From the NCBI RefSeq assembly GCF_900156335.1, contig NZ_FTMZ01000015.1:1-64000 (forward strand): a stretch of DNA of 64,000 bases, in the 5' to 3' direction. The first letter of the stretch is position 1. Each line of letters begins with the position of its first letter. This document shows positions 11,747 to 21,520 of this stretch, one piece after another. Under the pieces are notes generated by a model, which ran no database searches, was not told where the DNA came from, and saw only the letters and a program-made list of their open reading frames with translations. Origin of the DNA: Sphaerotilus natans. GTDB lineage: Bacteria; Pseudomonadota; Gammaproteobacteria; Burkholderiales; Burkholderiaceae_C. Position numbers and translations under genes: made by a program.

Positions 11747-13030
11747 TCAGGCGGCCGGGTTCGCGCCGCCGAAGCGGCGCTCGATGTACTGCTGCACCAG
11801 CGCCTGGAACTCGGTGGCGATGCCCTCGCCGCGCAGCGTCAGCGCCTTCTGGCCGTCGATGAAGACGGGCGCGGCCGGCGCCTCGCCGGTGCCGGGCAGG
11901 CTGATGCCGATGTCGGCGTGCTTGCTCTCGCCGGGGCCGTTGACGATGCAGCCCATCACCGCGACCTTCAGGTTCTCGACGCCGGGGTAGGTGGCACGCC
12001 AGACCGGCATCGACGCGCGCAGGTAGTCGTCGATCTGCTTGGCCAGCTCCTGGAAGGTGGTGCTGGTGGTGCGCCCGCAGCCCGGGCAGGCGGTGACGCT
12101 CGGCACGAAGGTGCGCAGGCCCAGCGCCTGCAGGATCTCGGTGGCCACGACCACCTCCTGCGTGCGCGCCTCGCCCGGCTGCGGCGTGAGCGAGACGCGG
12201 ATGGTGTCGCCGATGCCCTGCTGCAGCAGCACCGCCAGCGCCGCGGCCGAGGCCACCGTGCCCTTGGTGCCCATGCCGGCCTCGGTCAGGCCCAGGTGCA
12301 GCGAATGATCGCAGCGCCGCGCCAGCTCCTGGTAGACCGCGATCAGGTCCTGCACGCCCGAGACCTTGCAGCTGATGAGCACCTGCGCCGGGTCCATGCC
12401 CAGCTCGACAGCGTGACCGGCCGAATCGAGCGCCGACTGGATCAGCGCCTCGTACATCACCTGGCGCGCTTCCCAGGGCCGGGCGCGCTGCTGGTTCTCG
12501 TCCATCAGGCGCGCGAGCAGATCCTGGTCGAGGCTGCCCCAGTTGACGCCGATGCGCACCGGCTTGTCGTATTTGAGCGCCGCCTCGATCATCATGCCGA
12601 ACTGGCGGTCGCGCTTGTCGCCCTTGCCGACGTTGCCGGGGTTGATGCGGTACTTCGACAACGCCTCGGCACAGGCCGGATGCTGGCTCAGCAGCGTGTG
12701 GCCGTTGTAGTGGAAGTCGCCCACCAGCGGCACGTCGATCTGCATGCGGTCGAGCTGCTCGCGGATGTGCGGCACGGCTGCGGCGGCCTCGGGCGTGTTG
12801 ACGGTGATGCGCACCATCTCGGAGCCGGCCAGCGCCAGCTCCTTGACCTGGATGGCGGTGCCGATCACGTCGACCGTGTCGGTGTTGGTCATCGACTGCA
12901 CGCGCACCGGCGCATTGCCGCCGACCGTGACCACACGCGAGCCCCAGACGACGCGGGCCTGGAGGCTGCGACGCGGTGCGGCCTCGCCGAGAGGAATCGG
13001 GGCGGTTTCGGGACGGGTGTTCATCGTCAT
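11747..13030 (-). CDS. ispG: 4-hydroxy-3-methylbut-2-en-1-yl diphosphate synthase
   Basis: IspG is the 4Fe-4S enzyme converting MEcPP to HMBPP in the MEP isoprenoid pathway. The 427-residue protein has the three cluster cysteines in CPGC (Cys315, Cys318) and [10 protein letters not shown] (Cys361), a TIM-barrel N-terminus opening with [17 protein letters not shown], and substrate-binding segments such as RINPGNVG. It lacks the large middle insertion of plant or Chlamydia types. ATG 13024, two codons in, is an alternative start. Located between the rodZ-like gene and hisS, the common beta/gammaproteobacterial order. Confidence 0.95.
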   Translation of the reverse strand: MTMNTRPETAPIPLGEAAPRRSLQARVVWGSRVVTVGGNAPVRVQSMTNTDTVDVIGTAIQVKELALAGSEMVRITVNTPEAAAAVPHIREQLDRMQIDVPLVGDFHYNGHTLLSQHPACAEALSKYRINPGNVGKGDKRDRQFGMMIEAALKYDKPVRIGVNWGSLDQDLLARLMDENQQRARPWEARQVMYEALIQSALDSAGHAVELGMDPAQVLISCKVSGVQDLIAVYQELARRCDHSLHLGLTEAGMGTKGTVASAAALAVLLQQGIGDTIRVSLTPQPGEARTQEVVVATEILQALGLRTFVPSVTACPGCGRTTSTTFQELAKQIDDYLRASMPVWRATYPGVENLKVAVMGCIVNGPGESKHADIGISLPGTGEAPAAPVFIDGQKALTLRGEGIATEFQALVQQYIERRFGGANPAA

Positions 13031-13078
13031 CGCTGGACTGGGTGGACAGACGGGCAGACCGGGGGACTCACCGAGGGC

Positions 13079-14017
13079 TCACTTGAGCACCACGGTGGCG
13101 GAGGTGCCACGGGTGTAGGGCTTGAGATCGACCGGCTCGCCGCGCAGCGAGAGCTCGAGCGCGCTGGCCACGCCGACACGCACCCGCATCGGCATCGCGC
13201 CATCCAGGCCGACCGTCTCGCCGGACTGCAGCGTGCGCGACAGCAGCACCGCATTGCCGGCATCGCGCACCTCGATCCAGGAGGCAGCGCGGGTCTTGAG
13301 CACCACCGTGCCGGCCGGCGTCGCGGGCGCGGGCACCGGGGCCGATGCGGCCGGCGCCACCGGCGGCGCCGAGGCGGCGGGCACCGGCACGGGCGCCACC
13401 AGCGCGGCGGAGGCGGCAGGCGCCGCAGGCTGCACCGGCGTCACCACCTGCTCGCCCGGTGTGCCATGAATGGTCTCGACGACCACCGTGCTCGAAGCCG
13501 CGGCCTCGCTGCCGGCCGCGACTTCGGCCGCCGGCTCGCTGCCGCTCGACAGGCCCAGCGAGGGCAGCAGCGTCGACAGCGGCGGCATCAGCCACAGCAG
13601 CAGCGCCAGCGCCAGCAAGGCCAGGGCGATGCCATGCACCGGCCGGAAGCCGTCGAAGCCGCTGCCGCCGCCGAAATGGGCGCCACTGCCCTCGCGGTAC
13701 GGCGTCTGCAGGCCGCGGCTGACATGCTCGAGCCGCTGCGGCGGCACGATGGCCTGCGGCAGCAGCGCCAGCACCTCCTGCACGTCGACCCCCACCTGTC
13801 GGGCATAGGACTGGGCCAGGCTGCGGGTGAAGGCAGCGCCTGGCAGCTCCTCGAAGCGGTCCGCCTCCAGCGCCTGCAGCTTGCGCACCGGCACCTTCAG
13901 CAGCTGCGCCAGGGCATCGAGCTCGAGGCCACGACGTTCACGGCCCGCCTGGAGAAGGCGGCCCGCCGATCCGGTCGGCTGCGCACCGGCCGCCGGCGTT
14001 GTCACATCACTCATCAA
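13079..14017 (-). CDS. RodZ-like helix-turn-helix membrane protein
   Basis: A 312-residue bitopic protein: an HTH_25-type domain (about residues 16-85; LLQAGRERRGLELDALAQLLK, in part), a membrane helix near 127-145, an Ala/Pro/Val-rich periplasmic linker, and a C-terminal DUF4115 domain (about 235-312; TRAASWIEVRDAGNAVLL). RodZ links MreB to the elongation machinery and helps set rod shape. The site just upstream of ispG and overlapping pilF is the usual rodZ position. The overlap with pilF (14007-14017) suggests coupled translation. The linker is long and low-complexity. A shape role is inferred from family. Confidence 0.87.
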   Translation of the reverse strand: MMSDVTTPAAGAQPTGSAGRLLQAGRERRGLELDALAQLLKVPVRKLQALEADRFEELPGAAFTRSLAQSYARQVGVDVQEVLALLPQAIVPPQRLEHVSRGLQTPYREGSGAHFGGGSGFDGFRPVHGIALALLALALLLWLMPPLSTLLPSLGLSSGSEPAAEVAAGSEAAASSTVVVETIHGTPGEQVVTPVQPAAPAASAALVAPVPVPAASAPPVAPAASAPVPAPATPAGTVVLKTRAASWIEVRDAGNAVLLSRTLQSGETVGLDGAMPMRVRVGVASALELSLRGEPVDLKPYTRGTSATVVLK

Positions 14018-14879
14018 ATCGTCCTTGATCGAATGCCGCCGCCTCGCGCGATGTCGGAAAGCGAGTGCGCAGCTGACCCCCCAATTCTTCCACGGACGCG
14101 GGCAGATTCCGGCGCTGCTGGATGCGGATGGCCAGCCACAGCGTTTCCGGACGCACCAGCTCAGGCGTCTGGTTCAGGCGCTGCACATGGTAGAAGGCGC
14201 GCTCGAGCTCGCCGCGGCGCATCATCACTTCAGCGAGATTGAAGCTGGTGGCCGGATTGCCCGGCTCGAGATCGAAGCTGCGCTGCAGGATGATCTGGGC
14301 GGTCTGCAGCTCGCCGGCGCGGGCCTCGCAGAGACCGGCGGCCAGCAGCGTGCGCGCCTGGCCGCGGTACTGCGGCACGGCCATCGCCGCCTCGAACTGG
14401 CGCCGGGCCTCGTCGAAGCGGCGGCGCTGGCACAGGAACCAGCCGTGGTTGTGCAGGGTGTCGGCGTCGTCGGGCTTCAGGCGCAGCGCCTCGCGCAGGC
14501 TGGCCTCGGCCAGCTCGTATTCGCTCATCGCCGCGTAGATCATGCCGCGCAGGCTCAGCGCTGGCACATGCTGCGGATCGACCGTCAACGCGCGCTTGAC
14601 CTCGTCGAGCGCGGTGGCGTGCTGGCCCTGGCCGAAGTAGGCCGCCGCCAGCTCGGTGCGGATGCGCACCCGGCGCATCTGCTCGGTCTCGTCGGAGGCG
14701 GTGACCAGATCACGGCGAGCCGCCTGCGTGATCTGCGGCGCGTTGCCGGTCTCGGTGCCCATCGGCACCGGGGTGGCCGGGCCGGCGACGCAGCCGCCCA
14801 GCAGGCCGGACGCACCGACGGCCGCCAGCAGCAGCATCAGGGCCAGCGGTCGCAGGCGGGTCGGGGTCTTCGGCATCAT
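14007..14879 (-). CDS. pilF: Type IV pilus biogenesis lipoprotein PilF/PilW
   Basis: A 290-residue outer-membrane lipoprotein with lipobox LLGGC (Cys30) and about six TPR motifs, for example AAAYFGQGQHATALDEVKR, then LSLRGMIYAAMSEYELAEA and FNLAEVMMRRGELERAFYH. PilF/PilW is the pilotin that localises and multimerises the PilQ secretin for type IV pili. ATG 14879 has GGGAG 6 nt upstream; a second ATG follows at once (14876). It lies between rlmN and the rodZ-like gene, the conserved location. Pilus relevance is supported by the minor-pilin operon at 48050-55815. Confidence 0.9.
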   Translation of the reverse strand: MMPKTPTRLRPLALMLLLAAVGASGLLGGCVAGPATPVPMGTETGNAPQITQAARRDLVTASDETEQMRRVRIRTELAAAYFGQGQHATALDEVKRALTVDPQHVPALSLRGMIYAAMSEYELAEASLREALRLKPDDADTLHNHGWFLCQRRRFDEARRQFEAAMAVPQYRGQARTLLAAGLCEARAGELQTAQIILQRSFDLEPGNPATSFNLAEVMMRRGELERAFYHVQRLNQTPELVRPETLWLAIRIQQRRNLPASVEELGGQLRTRFPTSREAAAFDQGRFDE

Positions 14880-14948
14880 GGCGCTCCCGGGAAGCATGGT
14901 GGGCGGAGGGGGCGAAGCGGCAGCGCCGGGGCGTGGCCCGGCCGGGCT

Positions 14949-16091
<1,143 letters not shown>

Positions 16092-16128
16092 GGCTGATGC
16101 GGGCTGGAAGGGGCGGATCCGAAAAGGA

Positions 16129-16557
16129 TCAGCCGCGGTTGTACACGTTCAGGCCGGGGAAGAAGAACGCCACTTCGACGGCGGCGGTTTCAGCGGCGTC
16201 CGAGCCGTGAACGGCGTTGGCGTCGATCGAGTCGGCGAAGTCGGCGCGGATGGTGCCCGGAGCCGCCTTCTTCGGGTCGGTGGCGCCCATCAGCTCGCGG
16301 TTCTTCAGGATCGCGCCTTCGCCTTCCAGGACCTGGATCATGACCGGGCCGGAGATCATGAAGCTGACCAGGTCGTTGAAGAACGGGCGAGCGGCGTGCA
16401 CGGCGTAGAACTGCTCGGCTTCGGCGCGCGACAGGTGGACCAGCTTGGCCGCGGCGATCTTCAGGCCAGCGCCTTCGAAGCGCGAGTAGATCTGGCCGAT
16501 GACGTTCTTGGCGACGGCGTCGGGCTTGATGATGGACAGGGTGCGTTCGATGGCCAT
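16129..16557 (-). CDS. ndk: Nucleoside diphosphate kinase
   Basis: Ndk equilibrates nucleoside di- and triphosphates through a phosphohistidine. The 142-residue protein begins [15 protein letters not shown] and has the active-site NAVHGSDA with His117. All family landmarks are present and length is standard. It heads the ndk-rlmN-pilF run; a TAGAAT box lies about 100 bp upstream on the same strand. A good Shine-Dalgarno (AAGGAG) occurs in the sequence just before ATG 16557. Confidence 0.97.
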   Translation of the reverse strand: MAIERTLSIIKPDAVAKNVIGQIYSRFEGAGLKIAAAKLVHLSRAEAEQFYAVHAARPFFNDLVSFMISGPVMIQVLEGEGAILKNRELMGATDPKKAAPGTIRADFADSIDANAVHGSDAAETAAVEVAFFFPGLNVYNRG

Positions 16558-16659
16558 GTTCTGACTCCTTGAATGAGATGGAGATGGACGGTTGAAGAGG
16601 ACTGCGGACCCGGCGACGGATCACGCCGCGCGAGGCCGGCATGCCGGGAAAAACCCGGC

Positions 16660-16665
16660 ATTCTA
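16660..16665 (-). promoter_or_regulatory. Candidate -10 box for ndk
   Basis: TAGAAT on the minus strand within the 160-bp rluB-ndk spacer, about 100 bp before the ndk start. No matching -35 was seen. Just downstream is the near-perfect palindrome GCCGGG/CCCGGC around a T-run, which could structure the 5' leader. Confidence 0.3.
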
Positions 16666-16692
16666 GCCTCGCCGCGTGTCGCCGTCGGGTCA

Positions 16693-16711
16693 CCCGGGTC
16701 GGCGACCCGGG
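16693..16711 (-). terminator. Hairpin after the rluB-type gene
   Basis: CCCGGGTC and GACCCGGG form a perfect 8-bp stem with a 3-nt loop, 6 bp past the rluB stop. There is no T-run, so termination is uncertain; it may instead protect the 3' end. Confidence 0.35.
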
Positions 16712-16717
16712 CGGGAC

Positions 16718-18829
16718 TCAGCGGCGACGGCCGCCACGGCCCTTGTTGCCGCCCGGACGGGCGAAGTAGGCGTCGGCGCCGATGTAGCCCACCGAGGTCT
16801 GCATCGGATCGGGCTGGCGCTGGCCGCCGCCCTGGCCCTGGCCCTTGCGGTTGCCGCCCTGGCCGCCGTTGCCCGGCCCCGGCTCCTCGGTCGGACGACC
16901 GAAGCCGGCGGAGATGCGCTTGGAGCCGGAGGCAAAGCGGCGGTCGAAGGTCTGCTCGAGCGGGTTCGGGATGTGCATTGGCGGCTCGTCGTAGCCGTCG
17001 AGATCGCGGTCCTGCTCGGGCACACGATCGCGGCCCGACGCGCCGCGCGGCGCCCCACCCTCGCCGCGCGACGGACGCGGCTTCTTGCCCTGGGGGCCCT
17101 GGGCCATGCCCTGACCGCCCTGACGACGATCCTGGCGGTCAGGGCGATCCGGACGATCCTGGCGTTCGGCACGTTCGCCGCGCTCCGCGCGCTCGGCACG
17201 CGGCTCGGCCTGCGCGCCGCGCGGACCCCGGTCGCCGCCGTGCTGACTGCCCTTGCCACGCCCAGGCTGATCACCCCGGCCGCCGCGCTCGGCTCGGTCA
17301 GCACGGTCGGCACCACGCTCGCCATCGCGGCCGCGGCCACGCCGGCCGCCGTCGCCACCCGCACGCGGGCTGTCCATGCCGGCCAGCGCGCGGATGGTGC
17401 GCAGGTCGTACTCGCCGATCTCGACCCAGGCGCCGCGCTTGAGGCCGCGCGGCAGCACCACGGTGCCGTAGCGGATACGGATCAGGCGGCTGACCGTCAG
17501 GCCGACCGCGTCGAAGAGCTTGCGCACCTCGCGGTTGCGACCTTCCGTGATGACGACGCGGTACCAGCGGTTGAGGCCCTCGCCGCCGCCGTCCTCGATC
17601 GAGCGGAACGCGGCCTTCTGGCCGTCGATGTCCACGCCCTCGAGCAGCTTGGCGCGCTGCTCGGTCTCGAGCGTGCCCAGCACGCGCACCGCGTACTCGC
17701 GCTCGACGCCGAAGCGCGGGTGCATCAGCTGGTTGGCCAGGTCGCCGGAGTTGGTGAACAGCAGCAGGCCTTCGGTGTTGATGTCGAGGCGGCCCACCGA
17801 CAGCCACTTGCCGCTGTGCAAACGCGGCAGGTGACGGAAGACGGTCGGACGGCCTTCCGGGTCGTGGTGGGTGACCACCTCGCCGACCTGCTTGTGGTAG
17901 GCCAGCACACGCGCCGGCGCCGGGGCGATGCGCACCTTGATCGGGCGGCCGGCGATGCGGATCTGGTCGCCCTGCTCGATGCGCATGCCGATGTGGGCCG
18001 CCTCGCCATTGACCGAGACCTGGCCGTCCTGGATCAGTTGCTCCATCTCGCGGCGCGAGCCGATGCCGGCCTGGGCCAGCACCTTGTGCAGCTTCGGCGC
18101 CATCGGGTCCGGGCTCAGCACGCGCTTGCCCAGATCGGCCTGCTCGTCGGCGGCCGGCTCGGCGCTGGCGTCGTAGTCGCCGGAGATCACCTCGGCGAAC
18201 AGGTCGTCGGTGTCGAGCTCGCCGGTGTCAGGGGCCACGATGATTTCCTCGATGGCCTCGCCATCCTCGGTGGTGCTCACGGCCTCGGCGCCATTCGCCT
18301 CGCCGTCACGCTCGCCACGGCGGCCGCGGCGACGGTTGCGGCCACGGCGGCCGCCGCCCTCGCCCGCCTCGTCCTCGGCGGCGGGCTCGGCCCGGGCGAG
18401 CACCGGCTCCGGCGTCACGGCCGGTGCAGCCTCCACGGCGACGGCAACCGGCTCGATGCGGATCGGCTCGGGCATCTCGACCGGCTCGGCAGACGCCACG
18501 GACGGCGCGGCGACGGCCTCGGCGACCGGCTCGGTGGCGGCCGCGGCCTTGCGCGGGGCACGGCGCTTCTTCGGCGCCTCCTCGGCGGGCGCCACCGGCG
18601 TCGGCTCGGCAGCCACGTCGGCCGCGACCGCTTCAGCGGCGGCCTTGCGCGGGGCGCGGCGCTTCTTCGGCGCCTCCTCGGCGGGCGCCGCCGGCGTCGG
18701 CTCGGCAGCCACGTCGGCCACGACCGCTTCAGCGGCGACCTTGCGCGGGGCGCGGCGCTTCTTCGGGGCCTCGGCGGCGGCCGACGGCTCGACCGGCTCG
18801 GCGGCGATGTTTTCCTGGTTCTCGTTCAT
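16718..18829 (-). CDS. rluB: 23S rRNA pseudouridine synthase RluB-type, with long repetitive N-terminus
   Basis: The RsuA-family core makes pseudouridine in 23S rRNA (position 2605 for RluB). The 703-residue product has an S4 RNA-binding domain from about residue 243 (APKLHKVLAQAGIGSRREME) and a catalytic domain with GRLDINTEGLLLFTNSGDL (catalytic Asp349). Flanking it are two unusual arms. The N-terminal about 240 residues contain a 32-residue tandem repeat with the basic core APKKRRAPRK three times and then an acidic stretch. The C-terminal about 200 residues are Arg/Gly/Asp-rich. Start ATG 18829 is 7 bp after the scpB stop with a weak SD. Such arms occur in Burkholderiales homologues; RNA binding by them is inference. 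Confidence 0.9.
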   Translation of the reverse strand: MNENQENIAAEPVEPSAAAEAPKKRRAPRKVAAEAVVADVAAEPTPAAPAEEAPKKRRAPRKAAAEAVAADVAAEPTPVAPAEEAPKKRRAPRKAAAATEPVAEAVAAPSVASAEPVEMPEPIRIEPVAVAVEAAPAVTPEPVLARAEPAAEDEAGEGGGRRGRNRRRGRRGERDGEANGAEAVSTTEDGEAIEEIIVAPDTGELDTDDLFAEVISGDYDASAEPAADEQADLGKRVLSPDPMAPKLHKVLAQAGIGSRREMEQLIQDGQVSVNGEAAHIGMRIEQGDQIRIAGRPIKVRIAPAPARVLAYHKQVGEVVTHHDPEGRPTVFRHLPRLHSGKWLSVGRLDINTEGLLLFTNSGDLANQLMHPRFGVEREYAVRVLGTLETEQRAKLLEGVDIDGQKAAFRSIEDGGGEGLNRWYRVVITEGRNREVRKLFDAVGLTVSRLIRIRYGTVVLPRGLKRGAWVEIGEYDLRTIRALAGMDSPRAGGDGGRRGRGRDGERGADRADRAERGGRGDQPGRGKGSQHGGDRGPRGAQAEPRAERAERGERAERQDRPDRPDRQDRRQGGQGMAQGPQGKKPRPSRGEGGAPRGASGRDRVPEQDRDLDGYDEPPMHIPNPLEQTFDRRFASGSKRISAGFGRPTEEPGPGNGGQGGNRKGQGQGGGQRQPDPMQTSVGYIGADAYFARPGGNKGRGGRRR
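18548..18769 (-). repeat. In-frame tandem repeat, 96-bp unit, in the rluB-type gene
   Basis: Two full 32-codon units (18674-18769 and 18578-18673) and a partial third (18548-18577) each begin with the residues APKKRRAPRK. The units differ at a few codons only, so recent duplication or ongoing unit-number change is plausible. Confidence 0.85.
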
Positions 18830-18836
18830 GTTGGCC

Positions 18837-19427
18837 TCAGGCCTCGGAAGAAAGGGTGGCAACCGGCGCCCCGCTGTCGGGATTCGCGGTCAGGGTGTCG
18901 ACGAGCCTGTCCGGCAGGTTCGCCTCCAGCGAGGGCAGCTGATCGAGGGACTTCAGCCCCAGATCATCAAGGAACGACTTCGTCGTCGCGTACAGCGCCG
19001 GGCGCCCCGGGCCCTCGCGATGACCGATCACATCGATCCAGCCGCGTTCCTCGAGCTGGCGGATGATCTGCGTGCCCACGGTCACGCCGCGGATCTCCTC
19101 GATGTCGCCCCGGGTGACCGGCTGCCGGTAGGCAATGATCGCCAGCGTCTCCAGCACCGCCCGCGAATAGCGCGGCGACCGCTCCGGCTGCAGACGCTCC
19201 AGATACCGGTGCATCTCGGGCCGGCTCTGGTAGCGCCAGCCGCCGGCCACGCAGACCAGCTCGATGCCGCGGCCCTCGCAGTCGCGCGCCAGCTCGTCGA
19301 GCAGCATGCGCACCGTGTCGGCGCCGAGCTGTCCGTCGAACAGGCTGCGCAGCTCCCGCACCGGCAGGGGCTGCTGCGCGCAGATGAGCGCGGTCTCGAG
19401 GACGCGTCGGGCATCCCGGGTATTCAT
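18837..19427 (-). CDS. scpB: Segregation and condensation protein B
   Basis: ScpB is the kleisin-associated subunit of the SMC-ScpAB condensin, with two winged-helix domains. The 196-residue product contains the typical [18 protein letters not shown] start, [21 protein letters not shown] (in part), [27 protein letters not shown] (in part) and [11 protein letters not shown] 19427 is chosen because it opens the conserved region; upstream frame lacks homology. It is followed 7 bp later by the rluB-type gene, the usual scpB-rluB pairing. scpA is not in this window. Confidence 0.93.
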   Translation of the reverse strand: MNTRDARRVLETALICAQQPLPVRELRSLFDGQLGADTVRMLLDELARDCEGRGIELVCVAGGWRYQSRPEMHRYLERLQPERSPRYSRAVLETLAIIAYRQPVTRGDIEEIRGVTVGTQIIRQLEERGWIDVIGHREGPGRPALYATTKSFLDDLGLKSLDQLPSLEANLPDRLVDTLTANPDSGAPVATLSSEA

Positions 19428-19574
19428 CGATCGGTGGTGTCGAAAACCTTGGCGACCGTACCTGAAACACCGGCACGGCGGGCAGTTCACTTCGGGTCGG
19501 GGGAGCCGGGCCCGGAGGCGGGCGGCGGCATCATCGGGAGATCGCTGGGGAGGTGCGAGCCCGTGCTGGAGCGC

Positions 19575-19604
19575 ATTCTAGCGCGAGCGGCACGAAATCG
19601 TCAC
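19575..19604 (-). promoter_or_regulatory. Candidate sigma-70 promoter for scpB-rluB
   Basis: Minus-strand GTGACG (19599-19604), an 18-bp spacer and TAGAAT (19575-19580) form a plausible -35/-10 pair about 150 bp before scpB, in the 198-bp spacer behind rluD. Confidence 0.4.
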
Positions 19605-19625
19605 ATGCATCCATGCACACGCGCA

Positions 19626-20621
19626 TCAGCGCGGCACGATCAGATTCCAGGCCGACTGCAGATCCGGCGCGAGCCGGGAGTCGAACACCATCTCGCGCCC
19701 GCTGACCGGGTGGACCAGGCCCAGCCGCACCGCATGCAGCGCCTGGCGCGTCAGGCCCAGCTCGGGGCGGCCGCCGTAGACCGTGTCGCCGACCAGCGGC
19801 AGGCCGCGGCTGGCCAGATGCACCCGGATCTGGTGGGTGCGCCCGGTGTGAAGCCGGCAGCGCACCGCGCCATAGCGGCGGCCCTCGATCACCGCGGCCG
19901 CCAGCGGGGTGACATCGGTGCGCGCCGGCTTGCCGCCGGCCACCACCGCCATCTTCACCCGCGAGACCGGATCGCGCCCGATCGGCGCCTCGACGCTGAA
20001 GGGGGGCACATCGGGCAGCAGGGCGTGCACCAGCGCGACATATTCGCGGTGCACCTCGCGCGCGGCGATCGCGCGCACCAGCTCGGTCTGCGCGCGCAGC
20101 GTGCGCGCCACCACCATCAGCCCGGAGGTGTCCTTGTCCAGCCGGTGCACGATGCCCGCACGCGCCAGCTGCGCCGAGGCCGGATGGCGCGCCAGCAGCG
20201 CATTGAGCAGCGTGCCCGACCAGTTGCCGGCCGCCGGATGGACCACCATGCCGGCGGGCTTGTCCACGATCAGGATGTCCTCGTCCTCATGCAGCACCGA
20301 CAGCGCGATCGGCTCGGGACGGAAGGCGCTGCTCTGCGCGGTGGGCCGCAGCTCGACCTCGATGCGCTGGCCGGCGGCAACCTTGCGCGAGGCGCTCTCC
20401 AGCACGCGCCCGGCGCTGCGCACCAGCCCCTGCGCAATCAGGCCCTGCAGATGGCTGCGCGAGAACTCCGAAGCGACCCCCGCCAGCCACTTGTCGAGCC
20501 GAAGCCCGTGCGCATCCTGCGCGACCTCCAGCACGCGGGTCTCGAAGCTGTCGATCTCGCCGGCATCCTCGCCGGCGACGCCGGCCATCACGGCCTCGTC
20601 CAGGCCATCGGCCCCGTTCAT
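19626..20621 (-). CDS. rluD: 23S rRNA pseudouridine synthase RluD
   Basis: RluD makes pseudouridines 1911, 1915 and 1917 in helix 69 of 23S rRNA. The 331-residue protein has an N-terminal S4 domain (HGLRLDKWLAGVASEFSRS), the catalytic HRLDKDTSGL with Asp162, and GRTHQIRVHL. It is divergent from bamD across 58 bp, the same arrangement as in E. coli. The frame is open to 20801 but ATG 20621 avoids overlapping bamD; ATG 20588 is another option. Confidence 0.93.
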   Translation of the reverse strand: MNGADGLDEAVMAGVAGEDAGEIDSFETRVLEVAQDAHGLRLDKWLAGVASEFSRSHLQGLIAQGLVRSAGRVLESASRKVAAGQRIEVELRPTAQSSAFRPEPIALSVLHEDEDILIVDKPAGMVVHPAAGNWSGTLLNALLARHPASAQLARAGIVHRLDKDTSGLMVVARTLRAQTELVRAIAAREVHREYVALVHALLPDVPPFSVEAPIGRDPVSRVKMAVVAGGKPARTDVTPLAAAVIEGRRYGAVRCRLHTGRTHQIRVHLASRGLPLVGDTVYGGRPELGLTRQALHAVRLGLVHPVSGREMVFDSRLAPDLQSAWNLIVPR

Positions 20622-20626
20622 ATAAT
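20621..20626 (+). promoter_or_regulatory. Candidate -10 box for bamD
   Basis: A perfect TATAAT on the plus strand overlaps the rluD start codon and lies about 54 bp before the bamD ATG. No -35 hexamer is evident. In a sequence this GC-rich a perfect box in a divergent spacer is noteworthy. Confidence 0.35.
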
Positions 20627-20679
20627 TCACGTCCTGAATCCATTGTCCGGCCGGCCCGAGAGGAAACGGCCACGCCATC

Positions 20680-21498
20680 ATGCCCCTGCATCGCCCGACC
20701 CCGGCCCTGCGCCCCGCCCTGGCCGCCTTCGCGACCGTGACGGCCCTGCTGCTCGGCGGCTGCGCCTCGGGTCCGAAGGACCTCGACGACGGCAAGAGCA
20801 TCTCGAAATTGTACGAAGAGGCCCGAGAGGAGGCCGCCGCCGGCTCCTTCGACCGGGCGGTCCAGCTCTACGAGCGCCTCGAGGGCCGTGCCGCCGGCAC
20901 GCTGCTGTCGCAGCAGGCGCAGCTCGAGCAGGCCCATCTGCTGTACAAGCAGCAGGAAAAGGCCCGCGCGCTGGCGGTGGTCGAGCGCTTCATGAAGCTG
21001 CACCCGACCAGCCCGGCCGTCGACTACGCCTACTACCTGCAGGGCCTGATCAACTTCAACGACGACCTCGGCCTGTTCGGCGGCGTCGCCAAGCAGGACC
21101 TGTCCGAGCGCGACCAGCAGGCCTCGCGCGACGCCTACCAGAGCTTCAAGACCCTGGTCGACCGCTTCCCGGAGTCGAAGTACGCGCCCGACGCCCGCAC
21201 GCGGATGAAGTACATCATCAACTCGCTGGCCTCGCACGAGGTCCATGTGGCGCGCTACTACTACATGCGCGGCGCCTACCTGGCCGCGGCCAACCGCGCG
21301 CAGCAGGCGCTTCAGGACTTCCGCGGCGTGCCGGCCGCCGAGGAAGCGCTGTTCCTGATGGCCGCCAGCTACGACAAGCTCGGCATGAACGACCTGCGCG
21401 ACGATGCCCGGCGCGTGCTGAAGACCAACTTCCCGCGCAGCGCCTGGCTCGAGCGCAGCTACGAGGACAAGCCGCACGGCCTGCTGCGGTTCTGGTGA
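20680..21498 (+). CDS. bamD: Outer membrane protein assembly factor BamD
   Basis: BamD is the essential TPR lipoprotein of the Bam complex. The 272-residue protein has a signal peptide with lipobox LLGGC (Cys28) and five TPR-like units, including the conserved AYYLQGLINFNDDLG and DQQASRDAYQSFKTLVDRFP segments. Length and motifs are standard. It is monocistronic here, divergent from rluD, and convergent with the helicase gene (22 bp between stops). It acts with BamB (8572-9693). Confidence 0.95.
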   Translation: MPLHRPTPALRPALAAFATVTALLLGGCASGPKDLDDGKSISKLYEEAREEAAAGSFDRAVQLYERLEGRAAGTLLSQQAQLEQAHLLYKQQEKARALAVVERFMKLHPTSPAVDYAYYLQGLINFNDDLGLFGGVAKQDLSERDQQASRDAYQSFKTLVDRFPESKYAPDARTRMKYIINSLASHEVHVARYYYMRGAYLAAANRAQQALQDFRGVPAAEEALFLMAASYDKLGMNDLRDDARRVLKTNFPRSAWLERSYEDKPHGLLRFW

Positions 21499-21520
21499 GC
21501 TGCCGCAGCCCCTCTCGGGC

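Noticed and set aside
10388-14242. Plus-strand open frame of about 1280 codons opposite hisS-ispG-rodZ-pilF
   Set aside because: It runs antisense to four well-supported genes and its protein is His/Arg/Ala/Gly-rich without domains, as expected from the complementary frame of GC-rich codons.
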